From: Deltaproteobacteria bacterium IMCC39524
GTDB taxonomy: Bacteria > Desulfobacterota > Desulfuromonadia > Desulfuromonadales > BM103
Direction of reading: 5' to 3'
DNA length: 64,000 nucleotides
Assembly: GCA_029667085.1 (NCBI GenBank)
Contig: JARUHJ010000006.1
Span: 1 to 64,000 of the forward strand
In this document: positions 33,696 to 43,965 of the stretch, in pieces
Position numbering within the stretch: the first letter of the stretch is position 1
Layout of the letters: each line of letters opens with the position of its first letter
Program-made: the position numbers and the translations under genes
The notes under the pieces: model-generated
What the model saw: the letters and a program-made list of their open reading frames with translations, nothing else
The model's database searches: none
What the model was told of the DNA's origin: nothing

Positions 33696-34640
33696 ATGCA
33701 CCTTTTTACTGACATTATTAATATTGTTCTGCCGGTTTTCTCTGTCATCGCTCTCGGCTGGCTGTTGCGCCGCATTGGATTGATTGACAGCACCTTCTTA
33801 AAGCAGACGAACAGGCTGGTTTATTATGTCTGTTTACCGTTGCTGCTCTTCTACAAAATTGGTTCGGCAGACTTCTTTGCAAACTTCAATGGCCGCCTTA
33901 TTGTCGGCTCAATCATCGCGATTACCGTTACCTTTATCGCCTCTTACGCTTACTCAGTTTTCCGCGATTACCCGAACAACGCTCGAGGCGTTTTTGCTCA
34001 AGGAGCCTTCAGGGGAAACCTTGCCTACATGGGTCTGGCGATCACCCTCAACGCTTATGGCGAAACAGGCCTGACCAAGGCTGGCATCCTTATGGGTTTC
34101 CTGGTGCCCTTTCTAAACCTCTACGCAATCTTCGCCCTGCTCTGGCCTCATCGAGGAGATGGCGAACAACGTGGGGCAAGTTTCTGGCTTCGTCAAATCA
34201 TCCTTAACCCTCTGATTATTGCTTCGTTCCTTGGCATCATCTGGAGTTTTCTGGATTTGCCAACACCTCTGGTTTTTGAACGCAGTCTGAAGATAGCAAC
34301 CGGGATGACCCTGCCTCTGGCCCTGCTGGCTATCGGCGGAGGATTCTCTGTTGAACGCCTTCGCGGAGACCTCTTTAAGGCGGCTATGGCGAGCGGTATA
34401 AAGACCATCTGGCTGCCGATCCTCGCCGCAGCACTTTTGATAAGCATGGGCGTCGAAGGAATGGATCTGGGGATCGGAGTTCTGATCGCCGGGACACCTG
34501 CGGCAACAGCAAATTATATAATGGCGGATCAGCTTAAGGGAGATGCGGAACTGGCTGGAACAATCGTTATGCTCTCCACGCTTCTCTCGGCAGTAACCTA
34601 CACAGTTGCTTTGTTGATTTTACGCAGCCAGGGGATTTAG
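33696..34640 (+). CDS. AEC-family membrane transporter (auxin efflux carrier superfamily)
   Basis: The 314-residue protein has about ten hydrophobic segments in two halves. Features are the N-terminal NIVLPVFSVIALGWLLRRIG, the GNLAYMGLAITLNAYGE and the late VLIAGTPAATANYIMADQLK, characteristic of AEC transporters for organic acids, amino acids or malate in bacteria. It sits alone after a 266-base gap. The substrate is unknown. Confidence 0.87.
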   Translation: MHLFTDIINIVLPVFSVIALGWLLRRIGLIDSTFLKQTNRLVYYVCLPLLLFYKIGSADFFANFNGRLIVGSIIAITVTFIASYAYSVFRDYPNNARGVFAQGAFRGNLAYMGLAITLNAYGETGLTKAGILMGFLVPFLNLYAIFALLWPHRGDGEQRGASFWLRQIILNPLIIASFLGIIWSFLDLPTPLVFERSLKIATGMTLPLALLAIGGGFSVERLRGDLFKAAMASGIKTIWLPILAAALLISMGVEGMDLGIGVLIAGTPAATANYIMADQLKGDAELAGTIVMLSTLLSAVTYTVALLILRSQGI

Positions 34641-34711
34641 CCGCCAGCCTATCATGGCAAGCCGCGCGGATTTAAATCAGAGCGTCCGCATCGGTACAAT
34701 CCGGAGTCAGC

Positions 34712-35299
34712 ATGTACAAACCCTTCACGATTGGATCTCAGTTTCGCATCACACCACCGAACGGCCCTGCCGGCACAGGCAGCTGTGTTGATCTTGTCAT
34801 GCAAAGGGGAGCCTTCGGTTCAGGTGAACACGAGACCACAGAGAGTTGCCTGAAACTTCTTGAGCAGAGACCGGAAGTGAAAGGCGCGCAGGTTCTTGAT
34901 CTGGGAAGCGGCACCGGGATTCTGGCGATAGCCGCACTTAAACTCGGTGCAAGTCATGTGGTCTGCGTTGACATCGAGCAGGACGCCGTTGAATCGGCAC
35001 GTATCAACTGCCGACTCAATCATATCGATCACCAGGTGACCCACATCACAGGCACTCTTGATGCGGTTACCGAAAACAATTTTGACTTCATACTGGCAAA
35101 CATCTACGGGGACATCCTGCTCGACCTTGCAGAATCATTGACGACAAAACTGAAGCCAGGCGGATTGCTCTTACTGTCTGGCATCTTGTGGGAATACAAC
35201 TTTGATGTGCGGCAGGCTTATGAACGAATGGGTTGCGAGGTTGTCTCCAATCATATGCTCGAGGAATTCAGTACCGCCTTGATGATCAGGCAAAGCTAG
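34712..35299 (+). CDS. PrmA-like SAM-dependent methyltransferase, short form
   Basis: The 195-residue protein carries the methyltransferase half of PrmA: RGAFGSGEHETTESCLKLLE (PrmA RFGTGTHPTT-like), the SAM motif VLDLGSGTGILAIAALKLGA, VDIEQDAVESAR and the catalytic-type NIYGDILL (PrmA has NIL or NPP-like). Full PrmA is about 290 residues with an N-terminal domain that binds ribosomal protein L11; that domain is absent. It may methylate a different substrate. Start is ATG with TCAGC before; it follows the AEC gene by 71 bases. Confidence 0.82.
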   Translation: MYKPFTIGSQFRITPPNGPAGTGSCVDLVMQRGAFGSGEHETTESCLKLLEQRPEVKGAQVLDLGSGTGILAIAALKLGASHVVCVDIEQDAVESARINCRLNHIDHQVTHITGTLDAVTENNFDFILANIYGDILLDLAESLTTKLKPGGLLLLSGILWEYNFDVRQAYERMGCEVVSNHMLEEFSTALMIRQS

Positions 35300-35395
35300 C
35301 CGACAGTCCTACGCCCATTCACCTCAAAAAAGCGATTTTATCCGGAAACCCTTTAAATAAAAAACAATTCAAGCCAAACCGTTTATTAACGCAGA

Positions 35396-35404
35396 GGCGC
35401 TAAG
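35396..35404 (+). repeat. Half copy of the GCAGAG-type repeat
   Basis: GCAGAGGCG is present in a short stretch (AACGCAGAGGCGCTAAG) matching one arm of the repeat at 22867 and related to 63461. Only one arm is visible, so it is probably a remnant. The 272-base gap (35300-35571) also holds the terminator of frdB. Confidence 0.3.
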
Positions 35405-35513
35405 ATGCAAAAAAAATGAACAATTCTCTATATAACTAGTTTTGAGACGTTCTTTTTACATCTTGGTTCGAAAGCGCGCACTTCTTTGAGTTAAATCATT
35501 TTTTAGATTAATG

Positions 35514-35546
35514 TAAAAAAAAGGGCGAACCATTTGGTTCGCCCTT
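35514..35546 (-). terminator. Intrinsic terminator of frdCAB
   Basis: The stem AAGGGCGAACCA (35521-35532) pairs with TGGTTCGCCCTT (35535-35546) around a 2-base loop, with no mismatches. Minus-strand T-run (8 or more) follows. It lies 26 bases after the frdB stop. Confidence 0.95.
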
Positions 35547-35571
35547 AACTCATCCATAAGATGATATTGAA

Positions 35572-36312
35572 TTACTTGACCAGTGCCTTCATGTACTCCC
35601 GGTTGAGCTTGGAGATGAACTTGACATCGACGCCTTTCGGACACGATGCCTGGCACTCGTAATGGTTTGAGCAGTTACCAAAGCCATTGTCCTTGGCAGC
35701 TTCGGTCATAGCCATAACACGCTTAGCAGCTTCTATCTTACCTTGAGGCAGGACAGCAAGCTGAGCCACCTTGGCGCTGGTGTAGAGCATCGCAGAGCTG
35801 TTAGGGCAAGAAGCAACACAGGCACCACAGCCGATGCACTCTGCAGCATCCATAGCGTAGTCAGCTTCAGGCTTGCCAATCAGCAGCGCGTTACCATCGG
35901 CAACACCACCGGTATGGCAGGAGGTGTAACCACCAGCCTGCATAATTTTCTCCAGACCGTTACGATCAACGACCAGGTCCTTGATCACCGGAAAAGCACG
36001 TGCTTTCCAAGGCTCGATGAAGATCTCATCGCCATCGTTGAATTTCCGCATATGCAGCTGGCAGACCGTAGTCCGGTCCTGGCCGCCGTGAGGAACTCCA
36101 TTGATAACCTGTGAGCACATGCCGCAGATCCCTTCGCGACAATCGTGATCGAATGCAATAACATCTTTGCCTTCAAGAGCCAGAGCTTGATTGACGTCGT
36201 CCAACATCTCCAGAAAAGACTGGTCAGGACTTACATTTGGAGCATCAATCGTCTCCAACTTTCCTTTATCTGTTGGCCCGTTTTGGCGCCATACGTGCAG
36301 TTTGAGTTTCAT
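35572..36312 (-). CDS. frdB: Fumarate reductase/succinate dehydrogenase iron-sulfur subunit
   Basis: The 246-residue protein has the plant-type [2Fe-2S] ligands CREGICGMCSQ plus a fourth Cys (about residues 57-78), and the bacterial ferredoxin domain with CIGCGACVASCPN ([4Fe-4S]) and CSNHYECQASCPKGV ([3Fe-4S] end). It passes electrons between the flavin and the haem b subunit. The start overlaps the frdA stop by one base. In Geobacter the FrdCAB complex works in both directions, as fumarate reductase and succinate dehydrogenase. Confidence 0.95.
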   Translation of the reverse strand: MKLKLHVWRQNGPTDKGKLETIDAPNVSPDQSFLEMLDDVNQALALEGKDVIAFDHDCREGICGMCSQVINGVPHGGQDRTTVCQLHMRKFNDGDEIFIEPWKARAFPVIKDLVVDRNGLEKIMQAGGYTSCHTGGVADGNALLIGKPEADYAMDAAECIGCGACVASCPNSSAMLYTSAKVAQLAVLPQGKIEAAKRVMAMTEAAKDNGFGNCSNHYECQASCPKGVDVKFISKLNREYMKALVK

Positions 36313-38228
36313 TATTTGTAACTCCTTACGGCCAGCTTGACATTATCAAATTTCAAAGGCTCTTTGTGCAGTTCAGGCTCAACACCCGCACCTTTGAACT
36401 CCCAGGCAGCAACGTAACAGAAGTCTTCATCGTTACGCATCGCTTCGCCATCATCAGTCTGATGCTCGGTACGGAAGTGACCGCCGCAAGACTCTTCGCG
36501 GTTGAGTGCATCCTTAGCGAGAATTTCGGCAAACTCGAAGAAGTCAGCCAGTCGACCGGCATTTTCGAGCTCCTGGTTGAACTGCTCATTGGTGCCAACC
36601 ACTTTGACGTTCTTCCAGAAATCATCGCGAAGCGCCGGGATAAGCTTGAGAGCTTCCTTGAGGCTTTCATCACTACGAGCCATGCCAACGTTCTCCCACA
36701 TGATCTTTCCGAGTTCACGATGGAACTCAGAAGGAGTCTTGGTGCCGTTGATCGAAAGTAGCTTGTCGATGTTGGCTTTGACCTCATCGGCAGACTGTTT
36801 GAATGCCTCGTGATCGCCTTTTACTTCGCCCGGCTTCACAGTTACCAGGTAGTTGGCAATCGTGTAAGGAATAACGAAGTAGCCATCGGCCAGGCCCTGC
36901 ATCAGTGCCGAAGCACCGAGACGGTTGGCGCCGTGAACGGAGAAGTTTGCCTCACCGAGAACGAACAGGCCTGGGACGTTGCTCATGCAGTTATAATCGA
37001 CCCAGAGACCACCCATGGAGTAGTGTGGTGCAGGGTAGATGCGCATCGGTTGCTTATAAGCATTTTCGTCTGTAATCTTCTCGTACATCTCGAAGAGGTT
37101 ACCGTAACGCTCACGAATGGTATCTTCACCAACACGGTCGATTGCTGATTGGTAGTCGAGATAAACACCACGTTTACCGGGGCCGACGCCACGATTTTCG
37201 TCACACTGCTCTTTGGCAGCACGGGATGCGATATCACGTGGGGCGAGGTTACCGAAAGATGGGTATTTACGCTCCAGGTAGTAGTCACGATCTTCATCTG
37301 CGATATCTGCCGCAGGCTTCTCACAATCTTCTACCTTCTTTGGAACCCAGCAGCGACCGTCGTTACGAAGCGATTCAGACATCAGAGTCAGTTTCGACTG
37401 CTGATCACCATGCTGCGGAATACAGGTCGGGTGAATCTGTGTGTAGCAAGGATTAGCCATGTAGGCGCCTTTTCTGGCGGCCTTCCAGGCGGCAGTAACG
37501 CTACAGCCCATGGCGTTGGTCGAAAGGTAGAAAACGTTGACGTATCCACCAGTGGCCAGAATGACAGCATCACCCCAGTAGGACTCGATCTCACCCGAAA
37601 CCATGTTGCGGCAGGTAATACCCCTGGCAACACCGTCAACGACAACCAGGTCAAGCATCTCACGGCGCTCAAAGAGCTTAACCGTACCAGCCTTAACCTG
37701 GCGAGAGAGCGCCGAATAAGCGCCGAGAAGCAGTTGCTGACCGGTTTGACCACGAGCATAAAAGGTACGGGAGACCTGGGCGCCACCGAAGGAGCGGTTG
37801 TCAAGGTAGCCAGCGTAGTCGCGAGCGAAAGGGACGCCCTGAGCAACGCACTGATCAATGATGTTGTTTGACACCTGGGCCAGACGCCAGACGTCTGCTT
37901 CACGGGCACGGAAGTCACCGCCCTTGATAGTGTCGTAAAAGAGACGATAAACAGAGTCACCGTCGTTCGGGTAGTTCTTCGCAGCATTGATGCCGCCCTG
38001 TGCAGCGATAGAGTGAGCACGGCGGGCGCTGTCCTGGTAACAGAAAGCTTCGACCTGATAGCCGAGTTCACCGAGTGATGCAGCTGCGGCGCCACCGGCG
38101 AGGCCGGTACCAACACAGAGAACTTTGTATTTACGTTTATTAGCTGGATTGACAAGCTTCGATTCGAAGCGATGACGATCCCATGAAGTTTCAATTGGTC
38201 CTGTTGGACACTTACCGTCGAGTATCAT
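36312..38228 (-). CDS. frdA: Fumarate reductase/succinate dehydrogenase flavoprotein subunit
   Basis: The 638-residue enzyme has an N-terminal FAD-binding motif [19 protein letters not shown], the covalent-FAD His in [17 protein letters not shown], the catalytic Arg/His regions [12 protein letters not shown] and [14 protein letters not shown], and [13 protein letters not shown]. Its length and the GxG start match the Wolinella/Bacillus-type flavoprotein family. It oxidises succinate or reduces fumarate in the cytoplasm. It lies between frdC and frdB. Confidence 0.95.
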   Translation of the reverse strand: MILDGKCPTGPIETSWDRHRFESKLVNPANKRKYKVLCVGTGLAGGAAAASLGELGYQVEAFCYQDSARRAHSIAAQGGINAAKNYPNDGDSVYRLFYDTIKGGDFRAREADVWRLAQVSNNIIDQCVAQGVPFARDYAGYLDNRSFGGAQVSRTFYARGQTGQQLLLGAYSALSRQVKAGTVKLFERREMLDLVVVDGVARGITCRNMVSGEIESYWGDAVILATGGYVNVFYLSTNAMGCSVTAAWKAARKGAYMANPCYTQIHPTCIPQHGDQQSKLTLMSESLRNDGRCWVPKKVEDCEKPAADIADEDRDYYLERKYPSFGNLAPRDIASRAAKEQCDENRGVGPGKRGVYLDYQSAIDRVGEDTIRERYGNLFEMYEKITDENAYKQPMRIYPAPHYSMGGLWVDYNCMSNVPGLFVLGEANFSVHGANRLGASALMQGLADGYFVIPYTIANYLVTVKPGEVKGDHEAFKQSADEVKANIDKLLSINGTKTPSEFHRELGKIMWENVGMARSDESLKEALKLIPALRDDFWKNVKVVGTNEQFNQELENAGRLADFFEFAEILAKDALNREESCGGHFRTEHQTDDGEAMRNDEDFCYVAAWEFKGAGVEPELHKEPLKFDNVKLAVRSYK

Positions 38229-38240
38229 TAAATCGACCTC

Positions 38241-38909
38241 CTAAAGCTTGATGCAGCCGAAAACGATCGACAAAGGAATGGCGATGTACCCCAGGAGGAG
38301 AACAAAACCAACCAATTTGCTGACCATTCCCGTGACCGGGAGTGACTTGTCATTGCTCAGTCCCAGAGTCTGGAACAGGCTTTGGAAGCCGTGACTGACG
38401 TGCAGGAACAGGAAGAGCATACCGGCGAGATAAATAATGACCGGCAAGACACTCTTGAACCCATTGACCACCATGAAGTAGACATCGACCATGCCATGGT
38501 CACCGAGCGGAACGTAGATCTCAGGATTAGTCACTCGAACGGTGAAGTGCAGCAGGTGATAGATGACAAAAGCCAACATCACCAGGCCCGAAACGATCAT
38601 GGTTTCGGCACCGAAACCTGTCTTCAGGCGTTTAACTTGAACATTCGCCTCGGGGGTTGCGGCCTTGTTCTCCAGTGTTAACTGGATCCCAAAAGCGATG
38701 TGTAAAGCAAAAGCTACCAGCATAACCAGCCGGAAGACCCAGACGAATGGTCCGAGACTGTGCAGCTTCTGCGCATAAGCGTTGATTGCGTCTGCACCGA
38801 CAAACATGGACGAATTGCCCAGGAGGTGCACACAAACAAAGCCGACCAACACGATGCCGGTAACGGCCATGATGATCTTTCTGCCCACAGAACTTTGCGT
38901 CAGTTGCAT
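38241..38909 (-). CDS. frdC: Fumarate reductase/succinate dehydrogenase cytochrome b subunit
   Basis: The 222-residue protein has five hydrophobic segments and histidines positioned as dihaem b ligands of the Bacillus/Wolinella b558 family (VCVHLLGN, FALHIAFG, YHLLHFTVR, LHVSHGFQS). It anchors FrdAB and connects to the quinone pool. It is the first gene of the operon; the 397-base gap upstream (38910-39306) holds a possible operator with GTATAC elements at 39133-39158. I see no strong consensus promoter. Confidence 0.9.
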   Translation of the reverse strand: MQLTQSSVGRKIIMAVTGIVLVGFVCVHLLGNSSMFVGADAINAYAQKLHSLGPFVWVFRLVMLVAFALHIAFGIQLTLENKAATPEANVQVKRLKTGFGAETMIVSGLVMLAFVIYHLLHFTVRVTNPEIYVPLGDHGMVDVYFMVVNGFKSVLPVIIYLAGMLFLFLHVSHGFQSLFQTLGLSNDKSLPVTGMVSKLVGFVLLLGYIAIPLSIVFGCIKL

Positions 38910-39132
38910 GATTTTGATCCCTTACTCAATGTGTTGATGGATGAAACCCGAAAAAGACCAACTCGAAAACCGGTTGAACCAGTTCACAAAACAAAACAAG
39001 ACGAGCTGCCTTGCCATGCCTACCGAGGAGGTCCTCGCCAACGACTTGACAATCCCATATTAATAGCCCTTGTCACACTGCAGCGACCAGCGATACTTCT
39101 CTCTCTCCTGATTCGCCGCACATATAACTGCA

Positions 39133-39158
39133 TACTGTATACAAGACTTCCGTATACT
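39133..39158 (-). promoter_or_regulatory. Candidate operator with two GTATAC units upstream of frdC
   Basis: On the minus strand AGTATAC-GGAAGTCTT-GTATAC gives two copies of the palindromic GTATAC. The 10-mer TTAGTATACG here recurs at 59713-59722 between hypF and the cytochromes. It lies about 225-250 bases upstream of frdC. In Geobacter, frd genes are known to respond to a transcriptional repressor of central metabolism, but I cannot assign this site to it. Confidence 0.3.
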
Positions 39159-39306
39159 AAACACCGTTTGAGAAAAAATAAAGTAAAAATTTAAAGAAAA
39201 TGGCTTTATCAGTTTTCCCTCAAAACCTTACAGGAATAGTCCCTTTTCTAAGGTTCAGGGTGAACACAACAACACTAAAGATTGGAGGTGAATTTGGAGC
39301 GAAGAG

Positions 39307-39891
39307 CTATGTGAGGAACTCAACAATTTGTCGTAACGCCTGCCCACGATGGCTGATACGATTTTTAACATCAAGCGGTAACTCCGCCATGGTGCAGTTG
39401 AATTCAGACAACCAGAAGAGAGGGTCATAACCAAAGCCACCATCCCCCTGTAACTGTTTCAGGATATGACCCTCAACACGACCTTCGAACAGACGTGTTT
39501 GTTGACCGGGCAGACAGAGGGCCATCACGCAACAAAAAGCCGCCTGGCGTTCATTCTCAGGGACTGAAGCCATCTCCACAAGCAGTTTGCGGTTATTGCT
39601 GCAGTCAGTGGCCTCTTCACCGGAGAAACGTGCAGAATAAACCCCCGGGCGGCCATCAAGAGCAGCAACGGTCAAGCCGGAGTCATCGGCCAGGCAAGGC
39701 AAACCCGTAGCACGGGCAACTTCCTCGGCCTTCTTGGTGGCGTTGGCCGCAAAGGTGTCACCATCCTCTTCGACATCCGGAAGCTCAGGGAACTGGTCCA
39801 GGCCGAGAACACCGACACCTTGTGCTTCGAGGAGCCGACGAATCTCTTTGAGTTTACCTGCATTTCGTGTGGCGACAACGAGTTCCATCAC
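39307..39891 (-). CDS. rdgB: Non-canonical purine NTP pyrophosphatase (RdgB/HAM1)
   Basis: The 194-residue protein has the Ham1 signature [19 protein letters not shown] at its start, [22 protein letters not shown] and the [10 protein letters not shown] motif. It hydrolyses ITP, dITP and XTP, preventing their incorporation. It starts two bases after the rph stop, so it is in the same transcript. Confidence 0.93.
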   Translation of the reverse strand: MMELVVATRNAGKLKEIRRLLEAQGVGVLGLDQFPELPDVEEDGDTFAANATKKAEEVARATGLPCLADDSGLTVAALDGRPGVYSARFSGEEATDCSNNRKLLVEMASVPENERQAAFCCVMALCLPGQQTRLFEGRVEGHILKQLQGDGGFGYDPLFWLSEFNCTMAELPLDVKNRISHRGQALRQIVEFLT

Positions 39892-39893
39892 GG

Positions 39894-40625
39894 TTACTTG
39901 AGGGCATCCAGCTGTAGTGTCGTCAACTCACGACAACCATGACTGGCCAACTCCCGTAGTGAATCCAGTTGGTCGGCTGTAAAAGGCTCCTCTTCTGCCG
40001 TACCTTGAACTTCGACAAACCGACCCTCACCGGTCATTACAAAGTTCATGTCAACCTCGGCGCCGGAGTCTTCAACGTAGTCGAGGTCGAGGACCGGCTG
40101 GCCCTTAAAAATTCCCGAACTGATCGCTGCAACGCTGTCTTTCAAAGGCGACTTTTTGATCAGCCCCTGCTCGAGTAGCGTTTCTACCGCGTCGGCAAGA
40201 GCAATCCAGGCCCCGGTGATTGAAGCAGTACGGGTTCCCCCGTCGGCCTGCAGGACATCACAGTCAATGACGATAGTACGTTCTCCAAGCAACTCGAAAT
40301 CGACGATGGCGCGTAAAGCCCGACCGATCAGTCTCTGGATCTCCATAGTCCGGCCACCCAGCTTGCCACGAGCGGCTTCACGCCCGGAGCGGGTTTGCGT
40401 CGCACGTGGCAGCATGCTGTATTCGGCGGTCACCCAACCACGACCCTGGCCGCGCATGAATGATGGCACCTTCTCTTCAACAGAAGCGTTACAGAGGACT
40501 CGCGTTTCTCCGAAACAGATCAGCACCGAGCCTTCCGCATAGCGAGTAAAACCACGTTCGATCTTAACCTGGCGAAGCTGATTGGCCCGACGGCCATCGT
40601 GACGGGCGGGTAGAGTAGAACTCAT
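39894..40625 (-). CDS. rph: Ribonuclease PH
   Basis: The 243-residue phosphorolytic exoribonuclease has the conserved opening [20 protein letters not shown], the [19 protein letters not shown] segment and [18 protein letters not shown]. It trims tRNA 3' ends using phosphate. The gene overlaps the amidase gene by four bases and is followed by rdgB, a common bacterial pairing. Confidence 0.95.
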   Translation of the reverse strand: MSSTLPARHDGRRANQLRQVKIERGFTRYAEGSVLICFGETRVLCNASVEEKVPSFMRGQGRGWVTAEYSMLPRATQTRSGREAARGKLGGRTMEIQRLIGRALRAIVDFELLGERTIVIDCDVLQADGGTRTASITGAWIALADAVETLLEQGLIKKSPLKDSVAAISSGIFKGQPVLDLDYVEDSGAEVDMNFVMTGEGRFVEVQGTAEEEPFTADQLDSLRELASHGCRELTTLQLDALK

Positions 40626-41701
40626 TGATTGACTCCAGAGAAGCTATCGAAAAACGCCTGCAAACCATCAAAGAGAGCGCGGGCGAAATCCTGTTGACGA
40701 ATCGGATCCTGCAAGGTGGTAAAGTCGATAGAGTTGCTCAAGCTGCCCATCTCTACCAGTACGCGAGGCAAGTCACCTCGTCCAAGGGGATAAATCGGAA
40801 GCTCTTTAATAGCGTTAACGTCAAAGCCGTTTTTCTGCAGCTTTTCACGTAACCTTTCAGCGAGCTTCAAACTGGAGTTCTCCACAACCAGACCATCGGG
40901 AACATCGCGCTCGGTTTGCGGCTGGACATAAAGATTGACGCCTGAAGCCTCTTCAGAGAAAAACGCCTGGGCATGCAAGGAGATCAACACATCAGACTGG
41001 CCCTGTGCAACAACTTCAAGCCGACGGTCCATGTCGAGAGCGTAATCTCCGTCACGCGTCAGAACAACCGGTGCATCCTGATGCATCTTCAGAAGCTTTT
41101 CCAGTCGCTGGCCGACAGCGAGCGTCACAGCCTTCTCTTTACTACCGTTCAAGCCCAGCGCTCCGCTATCCTCTCCGCCATGTCCGGGATCAATGGAAAC
41201 CGTCCACTTGCTGCCATCAGCGACCGGCTCTTTCTTGCGCAACAGGAAAGCAAAGAGACGATCGAGGGGGTCCTCATTTTGTGTCGGCGCGGGAGGATTA
41301 TGATTGCGATAGTGAATAGGCTCTGTCAGCAGAGGTGCCAACTGCTGCAGCAGAAAGACTTCTGAAATTTGCAGTTTGCCGTCGATAAAGCGTGGACGAT
41401 GAGAGATCGGGATAAAGTTGTCACCCAACTTCAGATACTGACTCCCGGGGGATATAATGGCCCGGCCATGCGGAGTTTTAATGACATAAACATGGGCGAC
41501 AGAATTCCATTCACCCTCCAAAGCGAGGGCCGCCATAACATCATCGATGGAAACAAAGGCCGTTCCCTCACGCAGGTAGACATCCTCAACCACCAGAGAC
41601 TCTTCACCGGGGCGACCAATTTCAACAAGAGCACTGGCCGGCAAAACGGCCACAAGCAGAAAAATGAACAGACAGAATGATTGCAGTGTAAAGCGAGGCA
41701 T
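40622..41701 (-). CDS. N-acetylmuramoyl-L-alanine amidase (Amidase_3)
   Basis: The 359-residue exported protein begins [20 protein letters not shown], a signal peptide cut after ASA. A first domain (about 25-125: [20 protein letters not shown]) resembles the copper-amine-oxidase-like N-terminal domain found on some amidases. The catalytic domain has zinc ligands in [14 protein letters not shown], a later Glu, and the end SLHAQAF and EMGSL. It cleaves peptidoglycan cross-links in the periplasm, for cell separation. The start at 41701 is preferred over upstream start codons that lie inside the DHH gene. It is upstream of and overlaps rph. Confidence 0.88.
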   Translation of the reverse strand: MPRFTLQSFCLFIFLLVAVLPASALVEIGRPGEESLVVEDVYLREGTAFVSIDDVMAALALEGEWNSVAHVYVIKTPHGRAIISPGSQYLKLGDNFIPISHRPRFIDGKLQISEVFLLQQLAPLLTEPIHYRNHNPPAPTQNEDPLDRLFAFLLRKKEPVADGSKWTVSIDPGHGGEDSGALGLNGSKEKAVTLAVGQRLEKLLKMHQDAPVVLTRDGDYALDMDRRLEVVAQGQSDVLISLHAQAFFSEEASGVNLYVQPQTERDVPDGLVVENSSLKLAERLREKLQKNGFDVNAIKELPIYPLGRGDLPRVLVEMGSLSNSIDFTTLQDPIRQQDFARALFDGLQAFFDSFSGVNQ

Positions 41702-41759
41702 GGCGCGTTTTATACTCCAGATGCGCGAGGGTGTCAACGCAGACATTTTCGAGGGAATA

Positions 41760-42809
41760 CTAGTGATTAACCAGAAGTTCAGGTTCGCTGTGCTCCCGAC
41801 CCAGGGCGGCCAGAAGACGGCCGGCCAAATCATACTCCAAGGCACCGAGACTCCTGCGCTCAGCCGGCAAAGACCGGACCTGACCACCAGCCGTCATACT
41901 ATGACCACCACCGGTACCAAGACCTTCAACTATCTTTTGCATGAGAATCCCGGCATGGGTCTCCTGATGACTGGTTCGCATGGAAAGAACACCCTCTTCG
42001 TGGTAACAACCTATGCCTAAAACGATTTCTATGCCCTCAACACGCATCAGAAAATCCGCAATTTCCGCGACAATTTCAGGGTGATCAATCAAGTAAAGAT
42101 TAAAAATCAACGCATTTCCATAAATCTTCGCATTCTTTATACCCGTATCAAAATACTTAAAATAAACCCGAGATGATTTTGGATGGGTGATTTCATGCAG
42201 GATGCGATTATTGCAAAGGGGCATCAGTTTCAAGTAGGCGTCACGATCCGACTTGGTCCAGTCTCGACCGAGGTCTTCTGTCTCTGACTTGATCGCATAA
42301 AAGAGGATTGTTGCCAACTTGGTGGCGATCTTGACCTCCTGAGACTGCAGATATTCGAAAAGGATACTGGCCGAAGCCCCGTATTCAGGACGAACATCAA
42401 CCCAACGACTTGCCTGTGTGCACTCTTTTATCTGATGATGATCAATCACCAGATCCACTCGCCGATCAGCCGGATAAGAATTATTGCCGGTACCCGGCTG
42501 GGTATCAACCATGCAAATCGCATTAAACGTATCAAGGTCAAGATCGTCGATCGACTTTGTCTTGATCTCCAGTTCGTTAACCATCACCAGGTTTTCACGG
42601 CGACCAATAACGCCACCGAAAGCGATCGTGGCTTCCTGTCCGGTCTTAACCAGGATCAAATGTTGCAAAGCCACCGCAGCGGCAAGGGCGTCGGGATCAG
42701 GATGATCGTGGGTGACAATCAGGATTGACCCCTTGCCACGAAGTCCTTCTATAATCTCCGTAGAGAACTCTTTAGAGTGAGATTTGTTACAGTCCATTTT
42801 TGAGGTCAT
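41760..42809 (-). CDS. DHH/DHHA1 phosphoesterase (NrnA-like)
   Basis: The 349-residue protein has DHH motif residues VTHDHPDPDALAAA (about 31-44), DTQPGTGN and VIDHHQI, which bind two Mn ions, and a C-terminal DHHA1 domain ending in GTGGGHSMTAGGQV. It most likely degrades nanoRNA or pAp. Cyclic-dinucleotide phosphodiesterase activity is known in this family, but cannot be deduced here. It overlaps the LOG-like gene by four bases. Confidence 0.87.
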   Translation of the reverse strand: MTSKMDCNKSHSKEFSTEIIEGLRGKGSILIVTHDHPDPDALAAAVALQHLILVKTGQEATIAFGGVIGRRENLVMVNELEIKTKSIDDLDLDTFNAICMVDTQPGTGNNSYPADRRVDLVIDHHQIKECTQASRWVDVRPEYGASASILFEYLQSQEVKIATKLATILFYAIKSETEDLGRDWTKSDRDAYLKLMPLCNNRILHEITHPKSSRVYFKYFDTGIKNAKIYGNALIFNLYLIDHPEIVAEIADFLMRVEGIEIVLGIGCYHEEGVLSMRTSHQETHAGILMQKIVEGLGTGGGHSMTAGGQVRSLPAERRSLGALEYDLAGRLLAALGREHSEPELLVNH

Positions 42810-43273
42810 CGTTTCATACTTTCAAAAGCAAGAGTCACCGCTTCCTGCGGAGAACTCACTGCGACAGTTCCAGCAAGTTGTGGCCCGCCGGGCAAGACAA
42901 AGACCGGCTTGCAGAGTTTACACGCAATCGCCGCCTCGGAGAGGGTACCGTACTCCCCCTCAACAGCGATCAAAGCATCAGCAGTATGAGCAATAATCAC
43001 ATTGCGAGCATGGCCCATATTTGTCGGCACCGCAATTGTCACGTAAGGGTTTACATGTGCCTTGTCAGAGCCTGGCAGGACTCCAAGCACTTCGCCTCCG
43101 GCCTCGTTTGCCCCCTTTGCAGCGGCTTCCATAACACCACCGAGACCGCCACAGGCAAGAACCGCGCCCTGCGAGGCAATCTCACGACCGACAGCTTCTG
43201 CCATAACCAGGCCCTCTGGCGAAGGTTGCGAAGCACCGATAACACCGATAATCGTTTTACAACAATTGTTCAT
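42806..43273 (-). CDS. LOG-like protein (TIGR00725 family)
   Basis: The 155-residue Rossmann protein has VIGASQPSPEGL at the start, the family stretch CGGLGGVMEAAAKGANEAGGEVLGVLP and a later GEYGTLSEAAIACKL. These mark the TIGR00725/YvdD-like relatives of LOG (lysine decarboxylase-like) proteins, which lack the full PGGxGTxxE cytokinin-activating motif. No substrate is known. It is the first gene of the minus-strand unit running to rdgB. Confidence 0.8.
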   Translation of the reverse strand: MNNCCKTIIGVIGASQPSPEGLVMAEAVGREIASQGAVLACGGLGGVMEAAAKGANEAGGEVLGVLPGSDKAHVNPYVTIAVPTNMGHARNVIIAHTADALIAVEGEYGTLSEAAIACKLCKPVFVLPGGPQLAGTVAVSSPQEAVTLAFESMKR

Positions 43274-43507
43274 GAAGGTCTCTAAAATACAAGCAGGCGT
43301 TTAAACTCGAAGAAGCATTAAACCCCAAAAAAAAGAAAAACGCAAAACAGGACGACAGAAAGAAGGAACAGTCAGTGTCTGCGCACTCAGTATAATCATG
43401 GCTGAAGACAAAAACAAATCTGGCCGTCAGCCAGAGAAGAGCATATTATCATTTTCTGCATTAAGCCAACGGGGAAACACCAGAATTCACAAGCGACAGG
43501 GGTCATC

Positions 43508-43855
43508 GTGAGAAATAAACTGAGGCAACTTGCTGATTATATCCAGGAGGACTTCCCCGAAAAAATTGTGGAAGCCTTTAAATACGACGAAGACCAGACC
43601 CTGGAGAAGCAACTGGCAATCACGAGCGAGGCCATTGCCTTTCACCAGAAGCGTTCCGGTGAGCTGTGGCTCGAAGCCGGGAAGAGGACAACGTTGAGAG
43701 AAAAGCACGCGACCGCACAGGCCACGCTGGCATCCTTTCTGTTTGCGTACCTCACCGGAGAAGCAAAAGAACACAGCGAGAGTACGATTGAAACGCTAAG
43801 AGCGCTGGGCCGACAGAGAGAAGTTGACATAGTAAGAAGCCTGACAAGGCGTTGA
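43508..43855 (+). CDS. Hypothetical protein, small helical
   Basis: I do not recognise the family. From the GTG at 43508 the product is 115 residues, highly charged and probably all-helical (LRQLADYIQEDFPEKIVEAF at the start). There is no membrane segment or signal peptide. It ends 110 bases before the FEN-RNase HI fusion on the same strand and might share its transcript. The gap upstream (43274-43507) shows nothing else. Confidence 0.55.
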   Translation: MRNKLRQLADYIQEDFPEKIVEAFKYDEDQTLEKQLAITSEAIAFHQKRSGELWLEAGKRTTLREKHATAQATLASFLFAYLTGEAKEHSESTIETLRALGRQREVDIVRSLTRR

Positions 43856-43965
43856 TGCGCAGCGGCTTCACCGACATGCACCCTTTAAACGTCCACAAAG
43901 CAGCAACGCAGGAGCAAAACAAAGCTGTTTGATGAACGCCCGGAATATGCGATTCTAAAACCATC

